64,000 nucleotides of DNA, taken from Chloroflexota bacterium (GTDB lineage Bacteria; Chloroflexota; Anaerolineae; Anaerolineales; Villigracilaceae). How positions within the stretch are numbered: position 1 is the first letter of the stretch; every line of letters begins with the position of its first letter. Under the pieces are notes generated by a model. It was not told where the DNA came from. It made no database searches and saw only the letters and a list, made by a program, of their open reading frames with translations. Of the stretch, positions 24,895 to 32,771 are shown piece after piece. The translations under genes and the position numbers were made by a program. The DNA is taken from NCBI GenBank assembly GCA_016219545.1, contig JACRMH010000062.1, positions 205,156 through 269,155 of the forward strand, read 5' to 3'.

Positions 24895-26034
24895 ATGAAA
24901 CTCCACGAATACCAATCAAAAACAATTTTTTCAAAGTACGGCATCCCGATCCCGAAAGGTAGGGTTGCGGCTACCGCTCATGAAGCAAGGCAAGTTGCAG
25001 AAGAGTTGGGTGGCCGCGTTGTTATTAAGTCACAAGTGCTGGTAGGCGGACGCGGCAAAGCAGGCGGGGTAAAACTGGCCAAAGATCCCGCCGAAGCTGA
25101 ACAGCTTGCCACGCAGATCTTGGGCATGGAGATCAAAGGACTGCCCGTGCGTAAAGTGCTTGTGGACGAGGCTTCTGCCATCGAACAGGAAATCTACTTC
25201 GCGATCACCAATGACCGCGCGGCGAAGAAACCTGTGATGATTGCATCTGCCGCCGGCGGTATTGACATTGAAGAAGTCGCTGCCAAGACGCCTGAGAAGA
25301 TCGTCAAGATGCACATTGACCCCTTGCTGGGCCTGCGCGAATATCAGGCACGTGATGTGGCCGTCGCCATTGACCTGCCCCGTGATTACATGAAGGACTT
25401 CGTCAAGATCGCCATGGGGCTTTGGGAAGTTTACAAAGCCACCGATGCGACACTTGCTGAGATCAATCCATTGGTCATTACAAAAGATAAAAAACTCGTC
25501 GCGCTGGACGGCAAGATGATGATTGACGACAGCGCCCTCTTCCGTCACCCCGACTTGAATGAAATGCGCGACACTGACGAAGATGCTCCCGCCGAGATCG
25601 AAGCCCGCAAGTACGGGTTATCCTTCATCAAGCTGGATGGCAACATCGGCTGCATGGTCAATGGCGCAGGTCTGGCCATGACCAGTATGGATGTGATCAA
25701 ACTCTTCGGAGGCGAACCAGCCAACTTTTTAGATGTCGGAGGCGGCGCCCCCGCTGACAAAGTCGCGGCAGCCATGCGCATCATCCTGAGCGACCCCAAT
25801 GTCAAGGCAGTTTTGTTCAACATCTTCGGCGGCATTACCCGCTGTGACGAAGTGGCACGCGGCATCCTGACCGCAATGGAAGAAGTCAAACCAAAGGTTC
25901 CAATGGTTGTCCGTCTCGTCGGCACAAATGCAGAAGAAGGACGCAGACTTCTCCAGAACGCGAATATGATCACCGCCGAAACTTTGGCGGATGCGGCTAG
26001 AAAATCTGTAGCAGCCGCAAAACAAGGGAAATAA
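24895..26034 (+). CDS. sucC: Succinyl-CoA ligase (ADP-forming), beta subunit
   Basis: A 379-residue ATP-grasp subunit of succinyl-CoA synthetase (TCA cycle; succinyl-CoA + ADP + phosphate to succinate + ATP + CoA). MKLHEYQSKTIFSKYGIPIPKG is the family's N-terminus; VGGRGKAGGVKLA is the nucleotide-binding loop, LEINPLV-type AEINPLVI the metal site, and FNIFGGITRCDEVA the power-helix contact region. Length is normal. GAGGGAGAG precedes the ATG. It stands 3 bp before sucD, so both subunits are made from one mRNA started at the promoter at 24827. Confidence 0.96.
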   Translation: MKLHEYQSKTIFSKYGIPIPKGRVAATAHEARQVAEELGGRVVIKSQVLVGGRGKAGGVKLAKDPAEAEQLATQILGMEIKGLPVRKVLVDEASAIEQEIYFAITNDRAAKKPVMIASAAGGIDIEEVAAKTPEKIVKMHIDPLLGLREYQARDVAVAIDLPRDYMKDFVKIAMGLWEVYKATDATLAEINPLVITKDKKLVALDGKMMIDDSALFRHPDLNEMRDTDEDAPAEIEARKYGLSFIKLDGNIGCMVNGAGLAMTSMDVIKLFGGEPANFLDVGGGAPADKVAAAMRIILSDPNVKAVLFNIFGGITRCDEVARGILTAMEEVKPKVPMVVRLVGTNAEEGRRLLQNANMITAETLADAARKSVAAAKQGK

Positions 26035-26037
26035 TCC

Positions 26038-26898
26038 ATGAGCATATTAGTAGATAAAAACACACGCCTGCTCGTGCAAGGCATTACCGGCAACGAAGGC
26101 TTATTCCACACCACTCAAATGGTTGCTTATGGCACAAATGTTGTCGGCGGCATCACCCCTGGCAAAGGCGGCGAATGGGTACTCGACGGTAAAATTCCCG
26201 TATTTGACTCCGTAAAGACAGCCCGAAATGCAACCGATGCAAATGCGACCATTATCTTCGTCCCGGCTCGCTTCGCACCTGACGCTATGTTCGAAGCCGC
26301 GGACGCCGGCATCCCGCTCATCATCTGCATTACAGAAGGCGTGGCCGTGCAGGATATGATGCGCGTCCGCAATTACCTTGACCAGAAAAAAGTACGCCTC
26401 ATCGGTCCAAACTGCCCCGGTCTATTAACCCCCGGCGAAGCGAAGGTCGGCATCATCCCCGGTGACATTGCCATCCCCGGAAATGTCGGCGTGGTTTCAC
26501 GCTCTGGAACACTGACCTACGAAGTGCTCTACGCAATGAAGCTTCTCAACATGGGAGCATCCACCTGCGTAGGCATCGGCGGTGACCCGGTCAACGGGAC
26601 GAACTTCCTCGATGTGTTGGAAATGTTCGAGCATGACCCCAAGACCGAAAAGGTCATCATGATCGGTGAGATCGGCGGAAATGAAGAAGAAAAAGCCGCT
26701 GAATATATTGCCTCGAAAATGACCAAACCGGTTGCAGCCTTCATCGCAGGTCAAACCGCGCCTCCCGGAAAACGCATGGGACATGCCGGCGCGATCATCG
26801 AAGGCGGTGCAGGCACAGCCGCTGATAAGGTGAAGGCCCTCGAAGCCGCTGGCGTAAAAGTGGCTAAACACCCGGAAGAAATTCCAACGTTATTGTAA
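26038..26898 (+). CDS. sucD: Succinyl-CoA ligase, alpha subunit
   Basis: A 286-residue CoA-binding subunit. The N-terminus (LVDKNTRLLVQGITGNEG) is the CoA-binding Rossmann domain; RSGTLTYE and GGDPVNGT are family motifs, and the phosphorylated His lies in MGHAGAIIEGG near residue 245. It forms an alpha/beta complex with the product of the gene just upstream (3 bp gap). Length is normal. A GGGGCGGGG palindrome follows the stop by 5 bp. Confidence 0.96.
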   Translation: MSILVDKNTRLLVQGITGNEGLFHTTQMVAYGTNVVGGITPGKGGEWVLDGKIPVFDSVKTARNATDANATIIFVPARFAPDAMFEAADAGIPLIICITEGVAVQDMMRVRNYLDQKKVRLIGPNCPGLLTPGEAKVGIIPGDIAIPGNVGVVSRSGTLTYEVLYAMKLLNMGASTCVGIGGDPVNGTNFLDVLEMFEHDPKTEKVIMIGEIGGNEEEKAAEYIASKMTKPVAAFIAGQTAPPGKRMGHAGAIIEGGAGTAADKVKALEAAGVKVAKHPEEIPTLL

Positions 26899-26903
26899 TC
26901 ACT

Positions 26904-26930
26904 GTAGGGGCGGGGTTATCCCGCCCCTAC
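26904..26930. repeat. GGGGCGGGG palindrome, copy 2
   Basis: GTAGGGGCGGG and CCCGCCCCTAC (11 bp each) surround a short loop, 5 bp after the sucD stop. Confidence 0.85.
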
Positions 26931-26944
26931 TCTCATGAAATATA

Positions 26945-26969
26945 TAGAGCCGCCTTGCAGGCGGCTCTA
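26945..26969. terminator. Hairpin between convergent sucD and acpP
   Basis: TAGAGCCGCC and GGCGGCTCTA form a 10-bp stem with loop TTGCA. It may end transcription from both sides; there is no long U-tract. Confidence 0.5.
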
Positions 26970-26996
26970 CGATTATAATCACCCTAATTAATTGCT

Positions 26997-27233
26997 TTAC
27001 TTGCTGTGCGCTTCGATGTACTTCACAGCCTCGCCAACAGTTGTGATCTTCTGGGCGTCTTCATCGGAAATCTCGGCGCCGAACTTATCCTCAAAAGCCA
27101 TGATCAACTCCACGAGATCGAGCGAATCAGCTTCCAGGTCCTCGCGGAAGCGGGCTTCAGGCGTGATCTTCGCCTCATCCGCACCGAGTAAATCTTTCAC
27201 AATTCCTACAAGTTCATTATATGTGTCTGTCAT
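26997..27233 (-). CDS. acpP: Acyl carrier protein
   Basis: A 78-residue acidic four-helix protein with the phosphopantetheine site Ser in EADSLDLVELI (about residue 38). It carries acyl chains in fatty acid synthesis in the cytoplasm. The frame is open four codons further, but GGAGG spaced 5 nt before the ATG at 27233 fixes the start. No other fatty acid synthesis gene is next to it, so it is a stand-alone gene here. Confidence 0.95.
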   Translation of the reverse strand: MTDTYNELVGIVKDLLGADEAKITPEARFREDLEADSLDLVELIMAFEDKFGAEISDEDAQKITTVGEAVKYIEAHSK

Positions 27234-27380
27234 GACAACCTCCATTTATTTTTTTGATTAGACTATTGTAATTGGGCTACAGAGTGCCGCATAAATCACG
27301 ATAAGTTTGGCGAATTATACAACAAGCAGTAAAAACCGTGTCAAGCCGCATTAGACTATCACACTCAGGAACACTACCTT

Positions 27381-28409
27381 ATGACAAAAGTTGCGCCCAT
27401 CCACCAGCGAAAAACCGACCACATTAAAATAAATTTAGAAAAGGATGTCCGCTCAGCTCTGACAACCGGGCTTGAAAATTACCGCTTCGTCCACGAAGCG
27501 TTGCCTGAACTTGACCTAAACCGCATCGACACGACCCTCAACCTGTTCGGCAAAAAATTGAATTCCCCCATCCTGATCAGTTCCATGACCGGCGGGACAG
27601 AGTCTACAAAAAAAATAAACCTGCGCCTCGCCGAAGCTGCACAGGAGTGCGGACTTGCCATGGGCGTTGGGAGTCAGCGCGCGGCCATCGAACACCCCGA
27701 GCAAACCGAATCATTTCAAGTGCGGAAAGTTGCGCCGGATATTTTATTATTTGCAAATCTCGGCGCAGTACAGCTAAATCACGGTTATGGCATTGACGAG
27801 TGCCGCAAAGCCGTGGACATGATCCAAGCTGATGCACTTTACCTGCATTTGAATCCCTTGCAGGAAGCCGTGCAGGATGCAGGCGACACAGATTTTTCGG
27901 GTCTGGCAAAGAAAATAGAAGGTATATGCAAGAAGTTGGAAGTGCCCGTCCTTGTAAAAGAAGTTGGCTGGGGAATTTCAGAACGCACGGCAAAGTTACT
28001 CGCAAATTGCGGGGTCAGAGCAATTGACGTTGCAGGTGCAGGCGGCACGAGCTGGTCACAAGTGGAAATGCACCGCGCGCCCGATGAATTTACACGCGAA
28101 CTTGCGGCGACATTTGTCGGCTGGGGAATTCCAACTGCAGAATCAATTCTCAGCGTGAAGCGAGCCGTCCCAGCCATGGTCATCTTTGCCAGCGGCGGCA
28201 TCAAGGACGGACTCGACATTGCCAAATGCATCGCATTAGGCGCATCCCTCGGCGGCATGGCCGGGCAGTTCCTCAAAGCCGCGGCGATCTCAACAGAGAA
28301 AACCATTGAAAGGATGAAGCTGACGAAGCGACAGATCGAGGTCACAATGTTTGCGGCAGGAGTTGGAACATTGAAAGAGTTGAAAGTTGGCAAGTTGGTT
28401 GAACAATAG
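27381..28409 (+). CDS. fni: Isopentenyl-diphosphate delta-isomerase, type 2 (FMN-dependent)
   Basis: A 342-residue TIM-barrel flavoenzyme that interconverts isopentenyl and dimethylallyl diphosphate using FMN and NADPH. Family segments: RKTDHIKINL at the N-terminus, ILISSMTGGTE, GVGSQRAAIE, the LHLNPLQEAVQ active-site strand with the catalytic Gln, VKEVGWGIS, GAGGTSWSQVE and the phosphate-binding ASGGIKDG...GASLGGMAGQFL. Length is normal. No clear ribosome site is visible. It feeds isoprenoid synthesis. Confidence 0.95.
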   Translation: MTKVAPIHQRKTDHIKINLEKDVRSALTTGLENYRFVHEALPELDLNRIDTTLNLFGKKLNSPILISSMTGGTESTKKINLRLAEAAQECGLAMGVGSQRAAIEHPEQTESFQVRKVAPDILLFANLGAVQLNHGYGIDECRKAVDMIQADALYLHLNPLQEAVQDAGDTDFSGLAKKIEGICKKLEVPVLVKEVGWGISERTAKLLANCGVRAIDVAGAGGTSWSQVEMHRAPDEFTRELAATFVGWGIPTAESILSVKRAVPAMVIFASGGIKDGLDIAKCIALGASLGGMAGQFLKAAAISTEKTIERMKLTKRQIEVTMFAAGVGTLKELKVGKLVEQ

Positions 28410-28497
28410 CACTGAGACTTTGCACAAAAAGATAAGAATAAAATGGTATCATCGCGGCTTGGAAAATATGTAGGATAATATCTTCAAGGAGAAATAA

Positions 28498-29298
28498 ATG
28501 AAAATTGATTATCAGGAACCGAGCAAAGACCTGCTTATGCGGATTGACATTCACGAGAAATACGGCTCAGCCAACATTGACGTTTGGACGAACGACCTGC
28601 TCAAACCCCAGGCTGGCATGAAAATTCTCGATGTCGGTTGCGGCGCGGGCAAACTCTCCTTCCTTTTCAACGAATACACAAAAGGCGGCGCAAAGATCAC
28701 CGGCGGGGATTTCTCCGAAGAATTGCTTGAAAAGGCACGCGAGAAAAATAAAAAGATCGGCGCACATATTGATTTCCAATTTTTGGATTTCAACCAGCCG
28801 TTCAAATTCGCAGACAACACATTTGACCTGTGTACAAGCGCCTTCGCCATCTACTACGCCTCAGACCTCGACTTTACATTTGGTGAGTCTCACCGGGTGC
28901 TTAACGCTGGCGGACGGCTCTTTGTCTCCGGTCCATTGCCTGAGAACAAGCAGATGTTCTACGACATCATCAAGGAAGCCACCAACGCGACCATCCCGCC
29001 CATGCCCGGCTCTTCTCGCTTCAAGGGCGACATTTTCAATACCATCAGCAAGATATTCGCAAAGACCGAATTACATAAATTCGAAAACCATCTCACCTTC
29101 CCCGAAGTTGCGCCATTCATGGATTATGTCCGCGCATCCCTTGGCGAAGACCGCAAATTGTGGACATCCATGTTCAACAACAATGCGGAATACGAAGCCC
29201 TGATTGGCAAGATCGAAACCGTGGCAAAGAAATGGTTTGACCGAGACGGCAAACTGGTCATGACCAAAGTCGTCGGTGGAATTTTGGCGACAAAATAA
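28498..29298 (+). CDS. Class I SAM-dependent methyltransferase
   Basis: A 266-residue protein with the SAM-binding motif I ILDVGCGAGKLSFLF (about residues 42-56), motif II GGDFSEELLEKA and a motif-III-like region DNTFDLCTSAFAIYYASD. The fold is that of small-molecule or ubiquinone/menaquinone-type methyltransferases; the substrate is unknown. AAGGAGAAATA precedes the ATG. The gap to fni is 88 bp, so co-transcription is possible. Confidence 0.85.
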   Translation: MKIDYQEPSKDLLMRIDIHEKYGSANIDVWTNDLLKPQAGMKILDVGCGAGKLSFLFNEYTKGGAKITGGDFSEELLEKAREKNKKIGAHIDFQFLDFNQPFKFADNTFDLCTSAFAIYYASDLDFTFGESHRVLNAGGRLFVSGPLPENKQMFYDIIKEATNATIPPMPGSSRFKGDIFNTISKIFAKTELHKFENHLTFPEVAPFMDYVRASLGEDRKLWTSMFNNNAEYEALIGKIETVAKKWFDRDGKLVMTKVVGGILATK

Positions 29299-29301
29299 TA
29301 C

Positions 29302-29348
29302 GTAGGGGCGGGGTCATCCCGCCCAGGGCGGCAGGACGCCGCCCCTAC
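29302..29348. repeat. GGGGCGGGG palindrome, copy 3 (longer variant)
   Basis: GTAGGGGCGGGG...CCCGCCC is followed by AGGGCGGCAGGACGCCGCCCCTAC, so the outer arms are separated by an extra inner hairpin. It begins 4 bp after the methyltransferase stop. Confidence 0.8.
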
Positions 29349-29357
29349 AGGAACAAT

Positions 29358-29990
29358 ATGAACTTCTTCGGTAAAAAAGTCCTCTTCCTCGGCGCGCATC
29401 CTGATGATATTGAGATCGGGTGCGGCGCTTTGATCCATCACATTGTCCATAAGACAGACATCCTGTGTGTCACATTATCGGATAATCAAAAAAATCCCGA
29501 CCTGAAAAATGTAAAAGGCGAACATCTCAAGTCCATGAAAGTGCTGGGAGTGCCTGAAGAACAGATCGTCTTTGGTCCTTTTATTACGCGTGTCTTTCCC
29601 GATGCGCGTCAGGAAATTTTGGAATACTTCCTAAAACTACGCAGGGATTTTCAACCCGATCTGATCTTCGTTCACTCGAAACAGGATGTCCACCAGGACC
29701 ATCTCACCATGACCGATGAAGCCCTGCGCGCCTTTCGCGGCATCACAGTCTTGGGCTTTGACGTAGTGCGCTCGTCTTATGGATTCTTCCCGCACTTTTT
29801 AGTCGAAGTGACCGAAGAGGACGTTCAGAAAAAGATCGAAGCCCTTTCGCAGTATGAAACTTATCGTGACAAGTATTACTTCAACAGCGAACTGACCCGT
29901 TCCATCATGGTAAGGCATGGCGCGCTGGCAGAAGCCCCTTTCGCAGAAGGCTTTGACATTTTGAGAATTGTCGGAAAGTTTGAAAATTAG
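29358..29990 (+). CDS. PIG-L family zinc deacetylase
   Basis: A 210-residue protein with the zinc-binding motif AHPDDIEIGCG (about residues 13-23) and the distal histidine in HQDH (SKQDVHQDHLTM). The family removes acetyl groups from N-acetylglucosamine-containing substrates such as GlcNAc-PI, mycothiol or bacillithiol precursors. The substrate is unknown here. There is only 10 bp between the preceding palindrome and the ATG, and no good ribosome site; AGGAACA at 8 nt is the best candidate. Confidence 0.87.
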   Translation: MNFFGKKVLFLGAHPDDIEIGCGALIHHIVHKTDILCVTLSDNQKNPDLKNVKGEHLKSMKVLGVPEEQIVFGPFITRVFPDARQEILEYFLKLRRDFQPDLIFVHSKQDVHQDHLTMTDEALRAFRGITVLGFDVVRSSYGFFPHFLVEVTEEDVQKKIEALSQYETYRDKYYFNSELTRSIMVRHGALAEAPFAEGFDILRIVGKFEN

Positions 29991-29993
29991 AGT

Positions 29994-30106
29994 AGATCTC
30001 TTGCAAAAGTCAAATCGTAAAACGGACGTTAGAGAACGTCCGCTATACAAAACATAATTTTTTTCTGTGTAGTGTGCGCTCTCTAGCGCACTTATGCAAG
30101 AGGTCT
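29994..30106. repeat. Branched palindromic intergenic element
   Basis: AGATCTCTTGCA (29994-30005) pairs with TGCAAGAGGTCT (30095-30106), and between them lie two further hairpins, CGGACGTT/AACGTCCG (30023-30042) and GTGCGCT/AGCGCAC (30074-30091). The transcript could fold into a three-way structure. It fills the gap between the PIG-L and DinB genes. Confidence 0.65.
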
Positions 30107-30154
30107 AGTTTACAGGTTGCAGGTCAAAGGTTGAAAGCAGAGGAAGAGGTCAAA

Positions 30155-30664
30155 ATGATATTTACAGAGCTGTATCAAGAGTTGGTAAACAGTACAGAGA
30201 TCATCCGTGCGCTGACCGCGAACATTTCACAAGATGATGCCCAGGTCAAACCTGCGCCTGAGACGTGGTCCATTCTTGAAGTGATTTGCCATCTTTATGA
30301 CGAGGAACGTGAGGATTTTCGTGAACATCTGGACTTTATCCTCCATCGTCAAAACAAAGAGTGGCACGAGATCGACCCGCAAAGTTGGGTCGTTTCCCGC
30401 AAATACAACGAACAAAATTTTATTGAAATGCAAATGAAGTTTTTTGATGAACGCAGAAAATCACTGGATTGGCTGATTGACCAGTCTGGTGCTGACTGGG
30501 ACACAACCTACACATCCGAATATGGATCGGTCCCAGCAGGTGAAATGTTCGCCGCCTGGGTGGCACATGATAATTTGCACATTCGTCAACTGGTGGAACT
30601 CAAACGCTTTCACATTGAAAAGGTCACACAGCCATACGCAATCGGATATGCGGGGGATTGGTAA
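30155..30664 (+). CDS. DinB/YfiT-family four-helix metalloprotein
   Basis: A 169-residue protein with the DinB fold: metal-ligand histidines in ICHLYDEEREDF (about residue 45) and AHDNLHIRQLVEL (about residues 139-144), and the WSILEVICHL signature after KPAPETWS. Members are thiol transferases or of unknown function, often stress-induced. The frame is open 27 codons further, but GAAGAGG is placed before the ATG at 30155, and the extra codons would come from repetitive DNA. Confidence 0.82.
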   Translation: MIFTELYQELVNSTEIIRALTANISQDDAQVKPAPETWSILEVICHLYDEEREDFREHLDFILHRQNKEWHEIDPQSWVVSRKYNEQNFIEMQMKFFDERRKSLDWLIDQSGADWDTTYTSEYGSVPAGEMFAAWVAHDNLHIRQLVELKRFHIEKVTQPYAIGYAGDW

Positions 30665-30693
30665 ATTCAGTTCACAGGCTTTCTGGATTTGTT

Positions 30694-30735
30694 CAACAAA
30701 AAACTGGTGGTCGCGAGATCACCAGTTTTTTGTTG
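30694..30735. terminator. Bidirectional terminator between convergent genes
   Basis: CAACAAAAAACTGGTG and CACCAGTTTTTTGTTG form a 16-bp stem; both strands end in a T-run, serving the DinB gene and the minus-strand secreted protein. Confidence 0.9.
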
Positions 30736-30749
30736 ATTACTTTACAGTC

Positions 30750-31283
30750 TTACGGATTGACTTGCTGAGCGCCCCAGTTTCCGCCCATCATACCGCGGCC
30801 TTGACCGTTTCCCATCATACCGGGTCCGCCACGGGTACCAGTGCCATTTGTTCCATCGCCGTCAAGCATTGGGCAATCACCGTTTAAGCCAGCGCCGTTC
30901 ATTCTGCTGCCGCGCGTCTTCATCAAATCGGCCTGTGCCTGAGTGATGACCTTGGCCTTCACAGCCGCATCCAAAGCATTCGTGCGGACTTCGGTCATGA
31001 TGGCAGGGAATTCTTCGGCGGTTACCCCTGTTGAGAGGGCGATGTCATACATGGTCTCGCCGGCGGCGATGCGCGTGTTGACGTCATTCACATTCAGGTC
31101 AAGTTTCTTTGCGAATTCGGTGACCATAAAAGTGTGCAAAACTCCGCTTGCGCCGTTCTGCATCATGGGACCATGCCCGACGAACGGGGTGGTTGTCCCC
31201 TGGGCGTAAACTGCGCCAATACCAAATGCGCCGATGGCGATTACTGCTATAACTAAAGCTACGATCAAAATTGTCTTTTTCAT
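30750..31283 (-). CDS. Secreted hypothetical protein with Gly/Met-rich tail
   Basis: A 177-residue protein with a signal peptide (about residues 1-28, ending AVYAQG). A helical middle (FAKKLDLNVNDVNTRIAAGETMYDIALSTGV, then EEFPAIMTEVRTNALDAAV) resembles DUF2680-like exported proteins. The last 40 residues are Gly-, Met- and Asn-rich (GGPGMMGNGQGRGMMGGN). With the GHGPMMQNG segment after the signal, it could bind metal, but no firm motif is present. AAGGAGTATGAA precedes the ATG. I do not know its function. Confidence 0.78.
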   Translation of the reverse strand: MKKTILIVALVIAVIAIGAFGIGAVYAQGTTTPFVGHGPMMQNGASGVLHTFMVTEFAKKLDLNVNDVNTRIAAGETMYDIALSTGVTAEEFPAIMTEVRTNALDAAVKAKVITQAQADLMKTRGSRMNGAGLNGDCPMLDGDGTNGTGTRGGPGMMGNGQGRGMMGGNWGAQQVNP

Positions 31284-31413
31284 TTCATACTCCTTTTGAG
31301 TGATAGTTCAGGTTTGTTCCTGATTACGTCCCAAAGGATACTTCTGCCATGTAAAGGGTTTGTAAAGAAAAGGGAAAGATTAGGGAAAGAAATCAACAAT
31401 TCTCATTATGAGT

Positions 31414-31499
31414 ATGTCGCTGCGAGGCGCACTTGTTTTTGCCGAAGCAGTCTCCGCATAATTGGAGATTGCTCACCGCGCTGGCGCGCGGCGCAAGTG
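31414..31499. repeat. Dispersed intergenic repeat (TGCGAGG...GCAGTCTCC type)
   Basis: The region 31284-31588 holds no gene. It contains TGTCGCTGCGAGGCGCACTT, then GCAGTCTCC/GGAGATTGC (31447-31472) as a hairpin, then a closing arm GCGCAAGTG. This resembles the TCATTGCGAGGCG-AGCAATCTCC repeats found between genes in many unrelated bacteria. Confidence 0.65.
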
Positions 31500-31588
31500 T
31501 CGGGCTGGCGCCTTCGTAACAGCATATTAAGAATTACTGGAAAGAATACAGGGATTTGTTATATACTGTAAATAGGAGACCAAACAAA

Positions 31589-31837
31589 ATGGACGCCTTA
31601 AAATACGAAAAGATCGGCGAAGCGAACAGCCTTGCGGAGGCCGAAGTGATCAAAAGTTTTCTGGAAGCCGAAGGCATTGACGCGGAACTGGTGGAAGATT
31701 CTGTTTCCCATTCATACTATACAATGCCGTTTGCCCAAGTGGAAATCTTTGTCCCAAAAGAAATGGTGAAGCGGGCGAATAAACTGCTGGCATCTTTCGA
31801 GGACATCAAACCTGAAGAACAAGATGAGGAAGAATAA
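31589..31837 (+). CDS. DUF2007-family small protein
   Basis: An 82-residue acidic protein beginning MDALKYEKIGEANSLAEAEVI with the pattern EAExIKSFLEAEGIDAELVED and a VEIFVPKEMVKRANKLL helix, as in DUF2007 (putative signal-transducing, GlnB-like fold). Function is unknown. TAGGAG is spaced 9 nt before the ATG at 31589; the open frame upstream is ignored for that reason. It stands alone. Confidence 0.82.
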   Translation: MDALKYEKIGEANSLAEAEVIKSFLEAEGIDAELVEDSVSHSYYTMPFAQVEIFVPKEMVKRANKLLASFEDIKPEEQDEEE

Positions 31838-31919
31838 TTTTTTAGAAACACGGAACGATTATCATGACAATTCATCCGCCCAGCCTTGGTATCTGATCAC
31901 ACCATCTATTAGCCAAAGG

Positions 31920-32090
31920 TCAGACAAACTGGAAACTTACGCTTCGGATGTAATCTACAAGACCCCCACTCCAGGTTGTTAATCCAGAACTCCGCACGTT
32001 ACTCTGGGTTGAGAGGGTCAAGTTGCTATTGTTTGCACTCAACAGAGTCATAGCACTGATAAAAAGAACAAATTCAACCCCTATTTTCAT
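31920..32090 (-). CDS. Possible small secreted peptide (56 residues)
   Basis: An ATG at 32090 opens 56 codons starting MKIGVEFVLFISAMTLLSANN, which looks like a signal peptide, then a Ser/Thr-rich mature part. It lies 42 bp after the lipoprotein gene on the same strand. No ribosome site is visible and no homologue is known to me, so it may be a chance frame or a remnant. The rest of 31838-32132 shows nothing recognisable. Confidence 0.25.
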   Translation of the reverse strand: MKIGVEFVLFISAMTLLSANNSNLTLSTQSNVRSSGLTTWSGGLVDYIRSVSFQFV

Positions 32091-32132
32091 TTCAGATTTT
32101 GGATATAAGTCAATTTTAACAGGCGCGTTAGC

Positions 32133-32627
32133 TTAGCGAATAGTTGATGTTGCTTCACCATTGGAAGTTGGGACGGCAATAAATGGTTCAATGGAAACAT
32201 CCGCAGTATCAGTTAAAACATTTATATATATTATTTTTTTATTTCCAATAATTGCCGTGTCCTGCTGCCCGGTTGCATCCACTTGAATCTGGCTTTCCCC
32301 TAAGGTATTTGCCATAACTACAACTTCCGTTTCATAACTTTGATTCGCGTCCAAATCAAACCCCCATTCCGCTTCTCCGCTCACCAAAGTAAATCCATTC
32401 GGCAATAGTAATTGAGCTTGAATATTATTTATAGGAATAGGTGTGGAAATGGAAATTTTCAAGTTAACAACCTGGTTCAACTTGGGCAGTTCGCTAAATT
32501 GGAGGTTTATTGTAACCAGTGGACCTATTTTGCCTCCATCATTTCCCGAACAACTGCTCAAGATAATTGAAATAATAATTAGAATACCTGGCAATAGCAT
32601 TTTTTTTGATAGAGAAGACTTGTACAT
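32133..32627 (-). CDS. Hypothetical lipoprotein
   Basis: A 164-residue protein with a lipoprotein signal peptide and lipobox (ILSSC, Cys at about residue 26). The mature part is beta-rich (VTINLQFSELPKLNQVVNLKISIS, QLLLPNGFTLVSGEAEW), like an immunoglobulin-type or CARDB-like fold. It would be anchored to the outer face of the membrane. Low-GC stretches differ somewhat from neighbours. AAGGAGT lies before the ATG. Function unknown. Confidence 0.72.
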   Translation of the reverse strand: MYKSSLSKKMLLPGILIIISIILSSCSGNDGGKIGPLVTINLQFSELPKLNQVVNLKISISTPIPINNIQAQLLLPNGFTLVSGEAEWGFDLDANQSYETEVVVMANTLGESQIQVDATGQQDTAIIGNKKIIYINVLTDTADVSIEPFIAVPTSNGEATSTIR

Positions 32628-32720
32628 TAGATGATACTCCTTGAGTTGGTGTTTTTTTATCTATACCCACATGAATTAGAACCTCTTACACTTCGGAAGT
32701 TTGAGCAACTAAAAGTTGTC

Positions 32721-32765
32721 AAGATAAGACCTCGGAGATTTTGAAAATCTCCGAGGTCTTATCTT
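32721..32765. terminator. 45-nt perfect palindrome after uvrB
   Basis: A perfect 22-bp stem with a single-base loop (core GACCTCGGAGATTTT). It overlaps the space just after the uvrB stop codon (7 bp), so it serves as terminator for uvrB on the minus strand. The core matches the palindrome family seen at 11589 and 42238. Confidence 0.8.
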
Positions 32766-32771
32766 AATTTC

